Origin: Candidatus Levybacteria bacterium RIFCSPHIGHO2_01_FULL_36_15b
Lineage (GTDB): Bacteria; Patescibacteriota; Microgenomatia; Levybacterales; UBA12049
Assembly: GCA_001782045.1 (NCBI GenBank)
Contig: MFNK01000003.1
Span: forward strand, 165,905 to 204,718
Direction: 5' to 3'
Length of the DNA stretch: 38,814 bases
A model generated the notes under the pieces. That model did not search any database. It was not told the origin of the DNA and was given only the letters and a program-made list of their open reading frames with translations. The stretch's first letter is position 1, and each line of letters opens with the position of its first letter. Positions 26,951-38,143 of this stretch are shown piece after piece. Both the position numbers and the translations under genes were made by a program.

Positions 26951-29900
26951 ATGGCAGATTTCGTACATCTTCACAACCACAGCGAATATTCACTGCTTGA
27001 TGGTCTTTCTAAAATCGAAGAGATGGTAAGACGTGTTAAAGAACTAGGAATGAAAGCTATCGCCATCACAGATCATGGAAATATGTACGGAACAATAACT
27101 TTTTATAAAACTTGCATGGCGGAAGGAATTAAACCAATTATAGGTGCGGAAATCTATGTCGCCAAGAGATCTAGAACAGATAAAGAAGCTGGAATAGATT
27201 CGGATTCTAATCACTTAATTCTTCTTGCTAAAGATTTAACAGGCTATAAGAATCTAATGAAAATAATATCTATCGCAAGCCTAGAGGGTTACTATTATAG
27301 ACCGAGAACTGATATGGACTTGCTAAAGCAATATTCCGAAGGACTAATTTGCTTAAGCGCTTGTCTTAACGGATTTGTATCAGAACCTTTAATGAAAAAT
27401 GAAGTAAAAATTGCAAGAGAAAGGGCTATTAAATTATCTGAAATTTTTGGAAAAGATAATTTTTACTTAGAGCTACAAAAACACCCAAATATAAAAGACC
27501 AAGATGTATTGAATGCTAAATTAATTGAGCTCTCTCAAAGCTTAGGTATTCCATTAGTAGCCACAAATGATAATCATTATGTAAATGCTGACGATGCCCC
27601 AGCCCAAGAAGCTCTACTTTGTATACAAACCCAAACAACTCTAGATACGAAAGGTAGAAAACTATCCATGATTGACTCTCCCGATTTTTATATAAAATCT
27701 TCAGAAGAAATGACAGGACTTTTTATTCAAACTCCTGAAGCGCTGGAAAATACGGTAAAAATTGCAGAAATGTGTAGTTTAGAAATACCTATGGATAAAT
27801 GGATTCTTCCTAATTTTGAGGTGCCTGGTGGGAAAGCCCCAAGTGAATTTATTGTAGAAAAGGTTAACGAGGGGCTTTTAAAAAGATATAAAAAGGTTAC
27901 CAAGGAAATGAAAGAAAGAGCGGATTATGAATTATCTGTTATTCTAAAAAAAGGATACGAAACCTATATTCTTATAGTCGCAGATTTTGTCAATTGGGCA
28001 AAGGGGCAAGGAATAACTGTTGGACCCGGTAGGGGCTCTAACGCAGGTTCTATTGTTTCTTACGCTTTGGAAATATCAGACATTGACCCATTATTTTTCA
28101 AATTACCCTTTGAGAGGTTTTTAAATCCCATGAGGCCTTCACCGCCTGACATAGATCTAGACTTTGCAGATAATAGAAGAGACGAAGTTATAGAATATGT
28201 TAGACAAAAATATGGAAGGGACAAGGTAGCACAAATTATAACCTTCGGAACTATGGAAGCAAGGGGTTCTGTAAGGGATATTGGAAGAGTAATGGGATAT
28301 CCATATTCGATTCCAGACAGAATATCAAAAATGATTCCACCCGGCTGGCAAGGTCACGCAATGACAATAGATAAAGCCTTAGAACAAAGCCCTGAGCTTT
28401 CTATTGCATATAACATGGAGGAGGATACAAAAAAAATACTGACTCTTGCTAGAAAAGTAGAAGGAGTCGCAAGACACGCCTCGGTTCATGCAGCAGGAGT
28501 GGTTATAGCAGATAAAGATATAACTGAATATAGTCCATTACAACGTGAAACAAATGGAGAAAAAATAATTACACAGTATGATATGTACTCCATTGGCGCA
28601 GATTATAACGGCGTAGGGCTTCTAAAAATGGACTTTTTGGGTCTTAGAAATTTAACAATCATTCAAGAAGCTCTTTTGTTTATTAGTGTCAACAAAAAAA
28701 TAAACGTTGATTTTTCAAAAATATCTTTTGAAGATAAAAAAACATATGACTTACTTTCATCGGGAGAAACAACCGGCATTTTCCAGCTTGAGTCTGCTGG
28801 CATGAGAAGATATGTAAAAGAGCTTAAACCGACTACAATTTTTGATCTTCAGGCTATGGTAGCACTATATAGACCTGGACCCATGGCCAACATTCCAGAG
28901 TTTATAAAAAGAAAGAACAACCCTAAATTAATTACGTATCCTGATCCTAGATTAAAAGACATACTAAAAGAATCATATGGAATTATCACATTTCAAGACG
29001 ATCTGCTTCTTACTGCAATTAGCGTAGCCGGGTACTCATGGCTTGAAGCGGATAAGCTTCGAAAAGCAGTAGGTAAAAAAATTCCTGCTGAAATGAAAAA
29101 AGAACATGATAATTTTGTTTCAGGATGTATTAAAAACGGAATGGAGAAAAACAAGGCAGAGTCTTTATGGAAGCTATTTGAACCATTTGCGGGATACGGT
29201 TTTGGGAAAGCTCATGCTGCGTGCTATGCAACAATTGCATTCAGAACTGCTTATTTAAAAGCGAATTACCCTGTAGAATTTATGACCGCACTATTAACTG
29301 CAGAATCAAGGGGAACAACCGGTCCTGTTAAGAATGAAAAAATTGCACAAGCTATAGCGGAATGCAAAAGACTTGGGGTAGAGGTAAAACCGCCCGACAT
29401 AAATTTTTCTGAATCAGATTTTTCAATTGAGAATGAAAATAAAATTAGATTCGGTCTTTCAGCAATAAAAAACGTCGGGGATGCGGCTATTAAAGAAATA
29501 TTGGAACAAAGAAATAAAGCTCACTTTACAAGCTTTGAAGATTTTTGTAAAAGAATTGATCTTTCAACGGTCAATAAAAAAACTATCGAGAGCTTAATTA
29601 AAGCAGGGTCCATGGATAAGTTTGGAAACAGAGCTAAACTTTTAATGATATATCCTGAATTAGTTGAAAAAGCAAACAAGAAAAAAAGAGATACTCATGG
29701 AGGGCAAACAAGTCTTTTCGGCGACGAAACAGAAAACGAGAGACAATCTTCTTCACCATCATCGGATGAAATTGCGGATTTTTCTTCAAATGAAAAACTT
29801 GCGTTTGAGAAAGAATTTTTGGGTTTTTACCTTACCGCTCATCCACAAATGGAAAATTTAATAAAAATAAAGTCTGAAATAACTCATGAAATAAACTTGC

Positions 29901-30184
29901 TTAATGAAGAAAGCGAAAGGACAAATGTTGTAGTTGGTGGAATAATAGAAACAATAAAAAGAATTTTTACAAAAAAAAATGGAAAAGAAATGGCATTTAT
30001 TACATTGGGAAATGAAAATGGTGTATTGGTAGAGTGTGTAATTTTTCCTAAAATTTTTGATTTGTATAAATCAGTAATTACCAAAGAGAATGTAGTTTTA
30101 ATTCAAGGCAAAATTGATTCTAAAAATGATAAACCAGTAATAATTGCTGAAAAAATAAATGTTTTTAACTCTTTTCCCGCTTGA
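26951..30184 (+). CDS. dnaE: DNA polymerase III subunit alpha
   Basis: PHP domain HLHNHSEYSLLDG, GPGRGSNAGSIVSYAL, PDIDLDFADNRRDEVIEYV, C-terminal OB region. Confidence 0.97.
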   Translation: MADFVHLHNHSEYSLLDGLSKIEEMVRRVKELGMKAIAITDHGNMYGTITFYKTCMAEGIKPIIGAEIYVAKRSRTDKEAGIDSDSNHLILLAKDLTGYKNLMKIISIASLEGYYYRPRTDMDLLKQYSEGLICLSACLNGFVSEPLMKNEVKIARERAIKLSEIFGKDNFYLELQKHPNIKDQDVLNAKLIELSQSLGIPLVATNDNHYVNADDAPAQEALLCIQTQTTLDTKGRKLSMIDSPDFYIKSSEEMTGLFIQTPEALENTVKIAEMCSLEIPMDKWILPNFEVPGGKAPSEFIVEKVNEGLLKRYKKVTKEMKERADYELSVILKKGYETYILIVADFVNWAKGQGITVGPGRGSNAGSIVSYALEISDIDPLFFKLPFERFLNPMRPSPPDIDLDFADNRRDEVIEYVRQKYGRDKVAQIITFGTMEARGSVRDIGRVMGYPYSIPDRISKMIPPGWQGHAMTIDKALEQSPELSIAYNMEEDTKKILTLARKVEGVARHASVHAAGVVIADKDITEYSPLQRETNGEKIITQYDMYSIGADYNGVGLLKMDFLGLRNLTIIQEALLFISVNKKINVDFSKISFEDKKTYDLLSSGETTGIFQLESAGMRRYVKELKPTTIFDLQAMVALYRPGPMANIPEFIKRKNNPKLITYPDPRLKDILKESYGIITFQDDLLLTAISVAGYSWLEADKLRKAVGKKIPAEMKKEHDNFVSGCIKNGMEKNKAESLWKLFEPFAGYGFGKAHAACYATIAFRTAYLKANYPVEFMTALLTAESRGTTGPVKNEKIAQAIAECKRLGVEVKPPDINFSESDFSIENENKIRFGLSAIKNVGDAAIKEILEQRNKAHFTSFEDFCKRIDLSTVNKKTIESLIKAGSMDKFGNRAKLLMIYPELVEKANKKKRDTHGGQTSLFGDETENERQSSSPSSDEIADFSSNEKLAFEKEFLGFYLTAHPQMENLIKIKSEITHEINLLNEESERTNVVVGGIIETIKRIFTKKNGKEMAFITLGNENGVLVECVIFPKIFDLYKSVITKENVVLIQGKIDSKNDKPVIIAEKINVFNSFPA

Positions 30185-30209
30185 CTTTGAGGCTAATTAT
30201 CCATAGAAT
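30181..30209 (+). promoter_or_regulatory. Promoter of the ATP synthase operon
   Basis: TTGACT (30181-30186) - 17 bp - TAGAAT (30204-30209), 6 nt before the ATG at 30216. Confidence 0.75.
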
Positions 30210-30215
30210 TAATTT

Positions 30216-30953
30216 ATGGTTTCATTCGCTGCAGAACCTATATTTTTTTTGGGCAATTTCGCCGTTACTAATGCATTCTTAGATACTCTACTTGTAGACT
30301 TTATATTAATTTTAGTTGTTATTTTTATCAATAAAAAGATGTCTTTACTTCCAGGTTTTTTTCAAAATTTAATTGAAGTAATGATTGATGGATTTTATAA
30401 CCTGACTAAATCAGTCGCAGAAAAAAGAGCGGATATGATTTTCCCATTTTTTGTCACATTTTTCTTGTTTATTCTTCTTGCAAATTGGACAGGACTAATT
30501 CCTGGCTTGACTGCAATCGGTATTCGAGAGGAAGACCACTTAATTCCTTTTTTTAGACCGGCGACAAGTGATTTTAATGTTACTTTTGGACTTGCGCTAG
30601 TATCGGCAGTAGCAACACATGGTTTAAGCATTAAAACGTTAGGCATTAAAGAATACTTAGGTCGGTACTTTTCTTTAAACCCTATTTTTCTCTTTGTTGG
30701 TTTTTTAGAGATCATTTCCGAAATTACTAAAGTAATTTCTTTGTCTTTTAGACTTTTTGGAAACATTTTTGCAGGAGAAGTCGTTCTTGGTACGATATCC
30801 ACGCTTTTTGCATTTTTGTTTCCTTTACCTTTTTTGATGCTAGAAACAATAGTTGGACTGGTACAAGCTTTAGTATTTGCAATGCTTACTATGGCTTTTA
30901 TGACAATTCTTACAACACCCCATAGCGAAGGGTCTAAGGAGGTGAGTCACTAG
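30216..30953 (+). CDS. atpB: F0F1 ATP synthase subunit a
   Basis: ANWTGLIPG, FRPATSDFNVTFGLAL, LSFRLFGNIFAGEVVL with the essential Arg. Confidence 0.94.
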   Translation: MVSFAAEPIFFLGNFAVTNAFLDTLLVDFILILVVIFINKKMSLLPGFFQNLIEVMIDGFYNLTKSVAEKRADMIFPFFVTFFLFILLANWTGLIPGLTAIGIREEDHLIPFFRPATSDFNVTFGLALVSAVATHGLSIKTLGIKEYLGRYFSLNPIFLFVGFLEIISEITKVISLSFRLFGNIFAGEVVLGTISTLFAFLFPLPFLMLETIVGLVQALVFAMLTMAFMTILTTPHSEGSKEVSH

Positions 30954-30954
30954 T

Positions 30955-31161
30955 ATGACATTTAGCGTATCTGGAGGATTAATAATTGCAATTGGAGGAC
31001 AAATGGCAGCGCTTGCCATTGGATTAATAGGAATGAAGGCTATGGAAGCCATAGGTAGAAATCCAGAAGCTTTCGGGCGAATTCTTCCCGCAATGCTTTT
31101 AGGAATGGCTTTTGCTGAAGCAATAGCAATTTATTCTTTAATATTTGCCTTTTTAAAGTAA
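30955..31161 (+). CDS. atpE: F0F1 ATP synthase subunit c
   Basis: 68-aa two-helix hairpin, EAIGRNPEA loop, essential Glu in GMAFAEAIAIY; SD AAGGAGGTGAG at 30936-30946. Confidence 0.94.
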   Translation: MTFSVSGGLIIAIGGQMAALAIGLIGMKAMEAIGRNPEAFGRILPAMLLGMAFAEAIAIYSLIFAFLK

Positions 31162-31164
31162 AAT

Positions 31165-31665
31165 ATGGAAATTCTTAATAAGTTTGGGTTTGATCCAATA
31201 ATGTTGGCAGCCCAAATAGTAAATTTTTTAATAATCCTTTATCTACTTAAGCGGTTTTTATATAAACCTGTCTTTAAGATTCTTAAAGAAAGACAGGATA
31301 AAATTGAGGAAGGGATAAAGCAGACAGAAAAGGCACAAAAAACTTTAGAAGAGGCCATTGGAAAAGAAACAAGAATTTTGGCCAACGCAAAAAAAGAAGC
31401 ACAAATGCTAATTGAAAATGCAAAGAGTGATTCACTAGAGCTTGCAAGACAAATTGAAGAAAATGCAAAAACTGAAGTAGAGGGATTAATTAATGAAGCA
31501 AAAGCTAAAATTTCCTTAGAATCAGAAATAGCGGAAAAAAAACTTTCAGAACATGCATCAGCACTTGCAACCAGTTTACTTAAAAAAACATTACAGGACG
31601 AAATAGATAAACATGGACAAAGAAAAATAATGGAAAATGCGTTTAAAAAAATAAATAAAAAATGA
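31165..31665 (+). CDS. atpF: F0F1 ATP synthase subunit b
   Basis: N-terminal TM followed by a long charged helix; operon position. Confidence 0.9.
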   Translation: MEILNKFGFDPIMLAAQIVNFLIILYLLKRFLYKPVFKILKERQDKIEEGIKQTEKAQKTLEEAIGKETRILANAKKEAQMLIENAKSDSLELARQIEENAKTEVEGLINEAKAKISLESEIAEKKLSEHASALATSLLKKTLQDEIDKHGQRKIMENAFKKINKK

Positions 31666-32006
31666 AGAAAATAAAAAATCTGGCACTCGCAAGCTACAAA
31701 AATGGTAATTTAGACAGCTTATTGGTATCTAAATTTATAAAACAGTTAAGCAGAAAGGATCTTAAAATATATATTAAAATTCTTAAGTCTATAGAAAGCA
31801 AAAAAAATGTTGTTTTAACTGTTGCAGATACTAATATCTCTGGTGAATTTTTAAAGAAAACAAAAAACCTTTTTCCAGGAAAAGAGATAATAGTAAAAGA
31901 AGATAAATCGCTAATAGCTGGATTAAAAATTGTTGATTTTGATATGGTTTACGAGTTTAATTTAAAAAATAAGATTGAGAAAATATCTGAATTTATAAAT
32001 AATTAA
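31662..32006 (+). CDS. atpH: F0F1 ATP synthase subunit delta (short)
   Basis: C-terminal half (KEDKSLIAGLKIVDFDMVYEFNLKNKIEKISEFI) matches the delta C-terminal domain; 114 aa only; operon position. Confidence 0.82.
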   Translation: MKKIKNLALASYKNGNLDSLLVSKFIKQLSRKDLKIYIKILKSIESKKNVVLTVADTNISGEFLKKTKNLFPGKEIIVKEDKSLIAGLKIVDFDMVYEFNLKNKIEKISEFINN

Positions 32007-32007
32007 T

Positions 32008-33510
32008 ATGAAAAGCGCGGAACATATACTAAAAGACCTAGAAAACAAGTTAAATAATTTTGATAATAAGCCAAGTATTTCAAACATTGGAATTGTTGAG
32101 AAAAATACAGATGGAGTTATAACTGTCTCTGGCTTAACGCAAGCGCAAATGGGTGAAATAGTTGAATTTGAAGAAAAGGAAAAAGGGGTAATTTTAAACC
32201 TAGATGAAGACAGCGTATCTATTATACTGCTAGGAAAATCAGATAGAATAAAAGAGGGGGACAGCGTAAAAAGCACTGGAAAACTATTAAATATCAACGT
32301 TTCTGAAAAAATACTGGGAAGAATTGTAGACCCTCTTGGTAACCCTCTGGATGACAAGCCAAAAATTATAAATGGTAAGGATATGCCGCTTGAGAAAGTT
32401 GCGGCAGGAGTTGTGGAAAGAGAACCTGTAAATACCCCCTTAAAGACGGGTATTAAAGCAATTGACGCTATGATTCCGATAGGAAGGGGACAAAGGGAAT
32501 TAATTATTGGAGATAGAGGCACAGGAAAAACAGCAGTGGCAATTGACACAATTATTAATCAAAAAGGAAATGTGCTGTGTATATACGTTGCTATTGGCCA
32601 GAAACGAAGTACAACTGCTCAAGTAATTGAAAAACTAAGAGAAACTAAAGCGCTTGACTATACAACAGTAGTCAATGCTTCAGCATCAGATCCGGCTTCC
32701 CTACTCTATCTAGCTCCATACGCGGGAGTTGCAATAGCAGAATATTTCATGCAAAAAGGAAAAGATGTACTTGTTATATACGATGATCTGACAAAACACG
32801 CGTGGGCATATAGACAAATATCGCTTGTTTTAAGGCGTCCTGCAGGTCGAGAAGCATACCCTGGAGATATATTTTACCTGCACTCAAGACTTTTAGAAAG
32901 AGCTGTAAAAATGAATAAAGATAATGGAGGAGGCTCAATCACAGCCTTACCAATTATTGAAACACAAGCGAATGATTTATCTGCATATATTCCCACAAAC
33001 GTTATTTCAATTACAGACGGGCAGATATTTTTCTTGACTGATTTATTTTACAGTGGAGTAAGACCTGCAATTGATGCAGGAAACTCTGTTTCGCGGGTAG
33101 GAGGAGCAGCGCAGACTCCGGCAATTAAATCTATAGCTGGTAAAATGAGACTTGAGCTCGCTCAGTATAATAATCTTGCTGCTTTCGCTCAGTTCGGAAG
33201 CGAATTAGATGAAGCAACTGCAAAGCAACTTGAAAGAGGAAAAAGAACTATTGAAATACTTAAACAGCCACAGTACCAGCCTTTATCTGATGCATTTGAG
33301 TTCTTAAGTATTTGGCTTGTAACAAGTGGCAGTATTGACGATATTGAATTTTCGCAAATTTCTAATTTTGAAAACGAATATCATCAGTTTATGAAACGTA
33401 AGTATGAAAAGCTTCTTAACGCGCTTTCTAAAGGTGGAAAACCAGATGAAAAAACCTTATCTGATTTAGAAAAAACAGTATCTGAGTTTAAAAAAATATT
33501 TAAAGTATAA
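32008..33510 (+). CDS. atpA: F0F1 ATP synthase subunit alpha
   Basis: GDRGTGKTAVAIDTI, YDDLTKHAWAYRQISLVLRRPAGREAYPGDIFYLHSRLLERA. Confidence 0.97.
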   Translation: MKSAEHILKDLENKLNNFDNKPSISNIGIVEKNTDGVITVSGLTQAQMGEIVEFEEKEKGVILNLDEDSVSIILLGKSDRIKEGDSVKSTGKLLNINVSEKILGRIVDPLGNPLDDKPKIINGKDMPLEKVAAGVVEREPVNTPLKTGIKAIDAMIPIGRGQRELIIGDRGTGKTAVAIDTIINQKGNVLCIYVAIGQKRSTTAQVIEKLRETKALDYTTVVNASASDPASLLYLAPYAGVAIAEYFMQKGKDVLVIYDDLTKHAWAYRQISLVLRRPAGREAYPGDIFYLHSRLLERAVKMNKDNGGGSITALPIIETQANDLSAYIPTNVISITDGQIFFLTDLFYSGVRPAIDAGNSVSRVGGAAQTPAIKSIAGKMRLELAQYNNLAAFAQFGSELDEATAKQLERGKRTIEILKQPQYQPLSDAFEFLSIWLVTSGSIDDIEFSQISNFENEYHQFMKRKYEKLLNALSKGGKPDEKTLSDLEKTVSEFKKIFKV

Positions 33511-33511
33511 T

Positions 33512-36148
<2,637 letters not shown>

Positions 36149-36151
36149 AGT

Positions 36152-36180
36152 TTGATAAAAACCTCTGAATCTTTTAAAAT
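36152..36180 (+). promoter_or_regulatory. tRNA-Thr promoter
   Basis: TTGATA (36152-36157) - 17 bp - TAAAAT (36175-36180), 8 nt before the mature tRNA 5' end. Confidence 0.7.
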
Positions 36181-36188
36181 AATCTCAC

Positions 36189-36260
36189 GCCGAAGTAACT
36201 CAGTGGTAGAGTAGCTCTTTCGTAAAGAGCAAGTCGTGAGTTCAAATCTCACCTTCGGCT
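36189..36260 (+). tRNA. tRNA-Thr (anticodon CGT)
   Basis: Acceptor GCCGAAG/CTTCGGC, anticodon arm GCTCT-TTCGTAA-AGAGC, T-arm GTGAG-TTCAAAT-CTCAC; CCA not encoded. Confidence 0.95.
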
Positions 36261-36264
36261 CTGT

Positions 36265-36975
36265 ATGAGAAGAAAAACAAGGTTAAGTAGATATAGTGAA
36301 AAGAAACAAAAGAAAACTTTTTTCTTGAGTATTTTAGGAATTATCGTTTTGCTCTTCTTATTATTTAGATATGGACTGCCAACATTAATCAACTTTAGTC
36401 TTTTTTTAGCAGGAAATAGAGAACCAGCTAACCTAGTGGACAAAAAAGATCCTTTATATATTGCCCCTCCTGTTTTTGACTCTATGCCTGTTGCAACCAA
36501 TAGCTCCCGAATAGAAATCAAGGGAATTGGAGAAAAAAATTCTAAAATAGAATTATATATTAATGGTAAAAAAAATAGTGAAATATTAACTAATGAGGAT
36601 GGAAAATTTTCATTGGATGTAATATTAAAAAGCGGAGAAAATATTTTTACAGTAAGGCAACTTATAAAAGACAACAAAAGTGAATTTTCTTCTGCGTCCA
36701 CTATATATTTCAAAGACACTCCCCCAATGCTAGGCATTACTTTTCCATCTGATGGAGCAAACTTTAAAAAAGAGGATAGATTTATTGAAGTTAAAGGAAA
36801 TACAGATGTAAATGTTACGGTTACGGTTAATGGATTTTACTCAGTTATTAGTGAATCAAATATATTTTCATATACACTAGGATTGCATGATGGGGAAAAT
36901 GAAATTAAGGCAATTGCAGAGGATATTGCTGGAAATAGAACTGAAAAGTCTGTAAAAGTTAACTATTCTCCGTAA
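36265..36975 (+). CDS. Membrane-anchored surface protein with repeated Ig-like domains
   Basis: Basic N-terminus plus TM helix; two Ig-like beta modules (IEIKGIGEKNSKIELYINGK..., FIEVKGNTDVNVTVTVNG...IKAIAEDIAGNRTEKSVKV). Confidence 0.7.
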   Translation: MRRKTRLSRYSEKKQKKTFFLSILGIIVLLFLLFRYGLPTLINFSLFLAGNREPANLVDKKDPLYIAPPVFDSMPVATNSSRIEIKGIGEKNSKIELYINGKKNSEILTNEDGKFSLDVILKSGENIFTVRQLIKDNKSEFSSASTIYFKDTPPMLGITFPSDGANFKKEDRFIEVKGNTDVNVTVTVNGFYSVISESNIFSYTLGLHDGENEIKAIAEDIAGNRTEKSVKVNYSP

Positions 36976-38143
36976 ATGCTACTATAATCCAAATCCACTC
37001 CATTATATATACAAAAAAAAGACTGTTAATAAATAAGCTATTTATCAGCAAGCCGGTAACTGATGCAATTAACACTTTAGACATTAAATTATTTTTTGTT
37101 TTTGATATATATAAAATTCTATAGATCAAATAAATATATGTAATCAACCCAACAATCCCAGTTGTTGCAAGAATAAAAAGATAACTATTGTCAGTACCTG
37201 CGCCAGAATGGGTAGTCGTCCAACCTTCATCTTTTAAATAACCATACTTATGTTGGGCAAATCTGTATGAATTAAAACCTATACCTATAATTGGATTTTT
37301 AACAAATATGTCTGTAGCCACCTTAGCAGAATCTAGCCTAGCCTCAATAGATGCAATTCTTAAAATATTTGTTCCTTCTGTTATAAACGCTTTCGGAGCT
37401 ACAAATATTAACAGCAAGAGAATAATCAAAGTCACAAACAATATTTTCCTTTTATTTAGCAAAATTAGAAAAACAACTAAAGAAGTACCCAACATAATAA
37501 GTGCGCTTCTTGAGTAAGTAAGATATATAGCAAACAAATTTAAGGCGGCAATTAAAGTAAGAGGAACAAAAATTTTAGATTTCTTAATATTTTGGATTGA
37601 CAAATACAAAAGATATATAAAAGTTAGTACAAGAAAAGCACCTGCAAAGTTGGGATCAAAAAAAGTGGAAAACAACCTGTAAAGATGCTCATCCCATCCT
37701 AAATAATATAAATTCCTTAAATTCTGGTAAAAAATGAACTGGACATATCCAAAAAAAAGAAATATTGTTATCGGAATAACCAAGATATTTTTAAACCTAG
37801 TTAAAAATTCTTTATCTAGAGAAAGAATTATAAAGTAAAGCGATGAATAAGCTACCCATCTCAATAAATACAAAAATGATATCAAAAATTCAGAAAAACT
37901 TAACCACGTTAGATTAATAATTAGAGAAAAAACTGAGACACCGATAAAAAAGATTATCGGCCTTGTTAATTTTGGTTTTTGTTTTTTTATATTTTGTTTA
38001 TTTTTAATTATCCAAATCGCAAAAACAAACCCCATAAAAATATCGTTGAGAGACAATGATATTGCTCCAATTTGAATTTTCCCAAGCTCTGCAATTGGAA
38101 AGATTAATATTTGTATAATTAGTAGAATCTTTAATATGTACAT
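36959..38143 (-). CDS. O-antigen ligase/polymerase-like polytopic membrane protein
   Basis: Multiple TM helices; Wzy/WaaL-like motifs (FDPNFAGAFLVL, YSRSALIMLGTSL, NPIIGIGFNSYRFA, HSGAGTDNSYLFILATTGIVGL). Confidence 0.78.
   Translation of the reverse strand: MYILKILLIIQILIFPIAELGKIQIGAISLSLNDIFMGFVFAIWIIKNKQNIKKQKPKLTRPIIFFIGVSVFSLIINLTWLSFSEFLISFLYLLRWVAYSSLYFIILSLDKEFLTRFKNILVIPITIFLFFGYVQFIFYQNLRNLYYLGWDEHLYRLFSTFFDPNFAGAFLVLTFIYLLYLSIQNIKKSKIFVPLTLIAALNLFAIYLTYSRSALIMLGTSLVVFLILLNKRKILFVTLIILLLLIFVAPKAFITEGTNILRIASIEARLDSAKVATDIFVKNPIIGIGFNSYRFAQHKYGYLKDEGWTTTHSGAGTDNSYLFILATTGIVGLITYIYLIYRILYISKTKNNLMSKVLIASVTGLLINSLFINSLFFVYIMEWIWIIVAFTENS

Noticed and set aside
30395-30802. 135-aa minus-strand ORF
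   Set aside because: Antisense shadow of atpB.
31962-32549. 195-aa minus-strand ORF
   Set aside because: Fully antisense to atpA (N-terminal half), low-complexity composition; shadow ORF.
36249-36737. 162-aa minus-strand ORF
   Set aside because: Antisense to the Ig-like surface protein, which has coherent domain structure on the plus strand.
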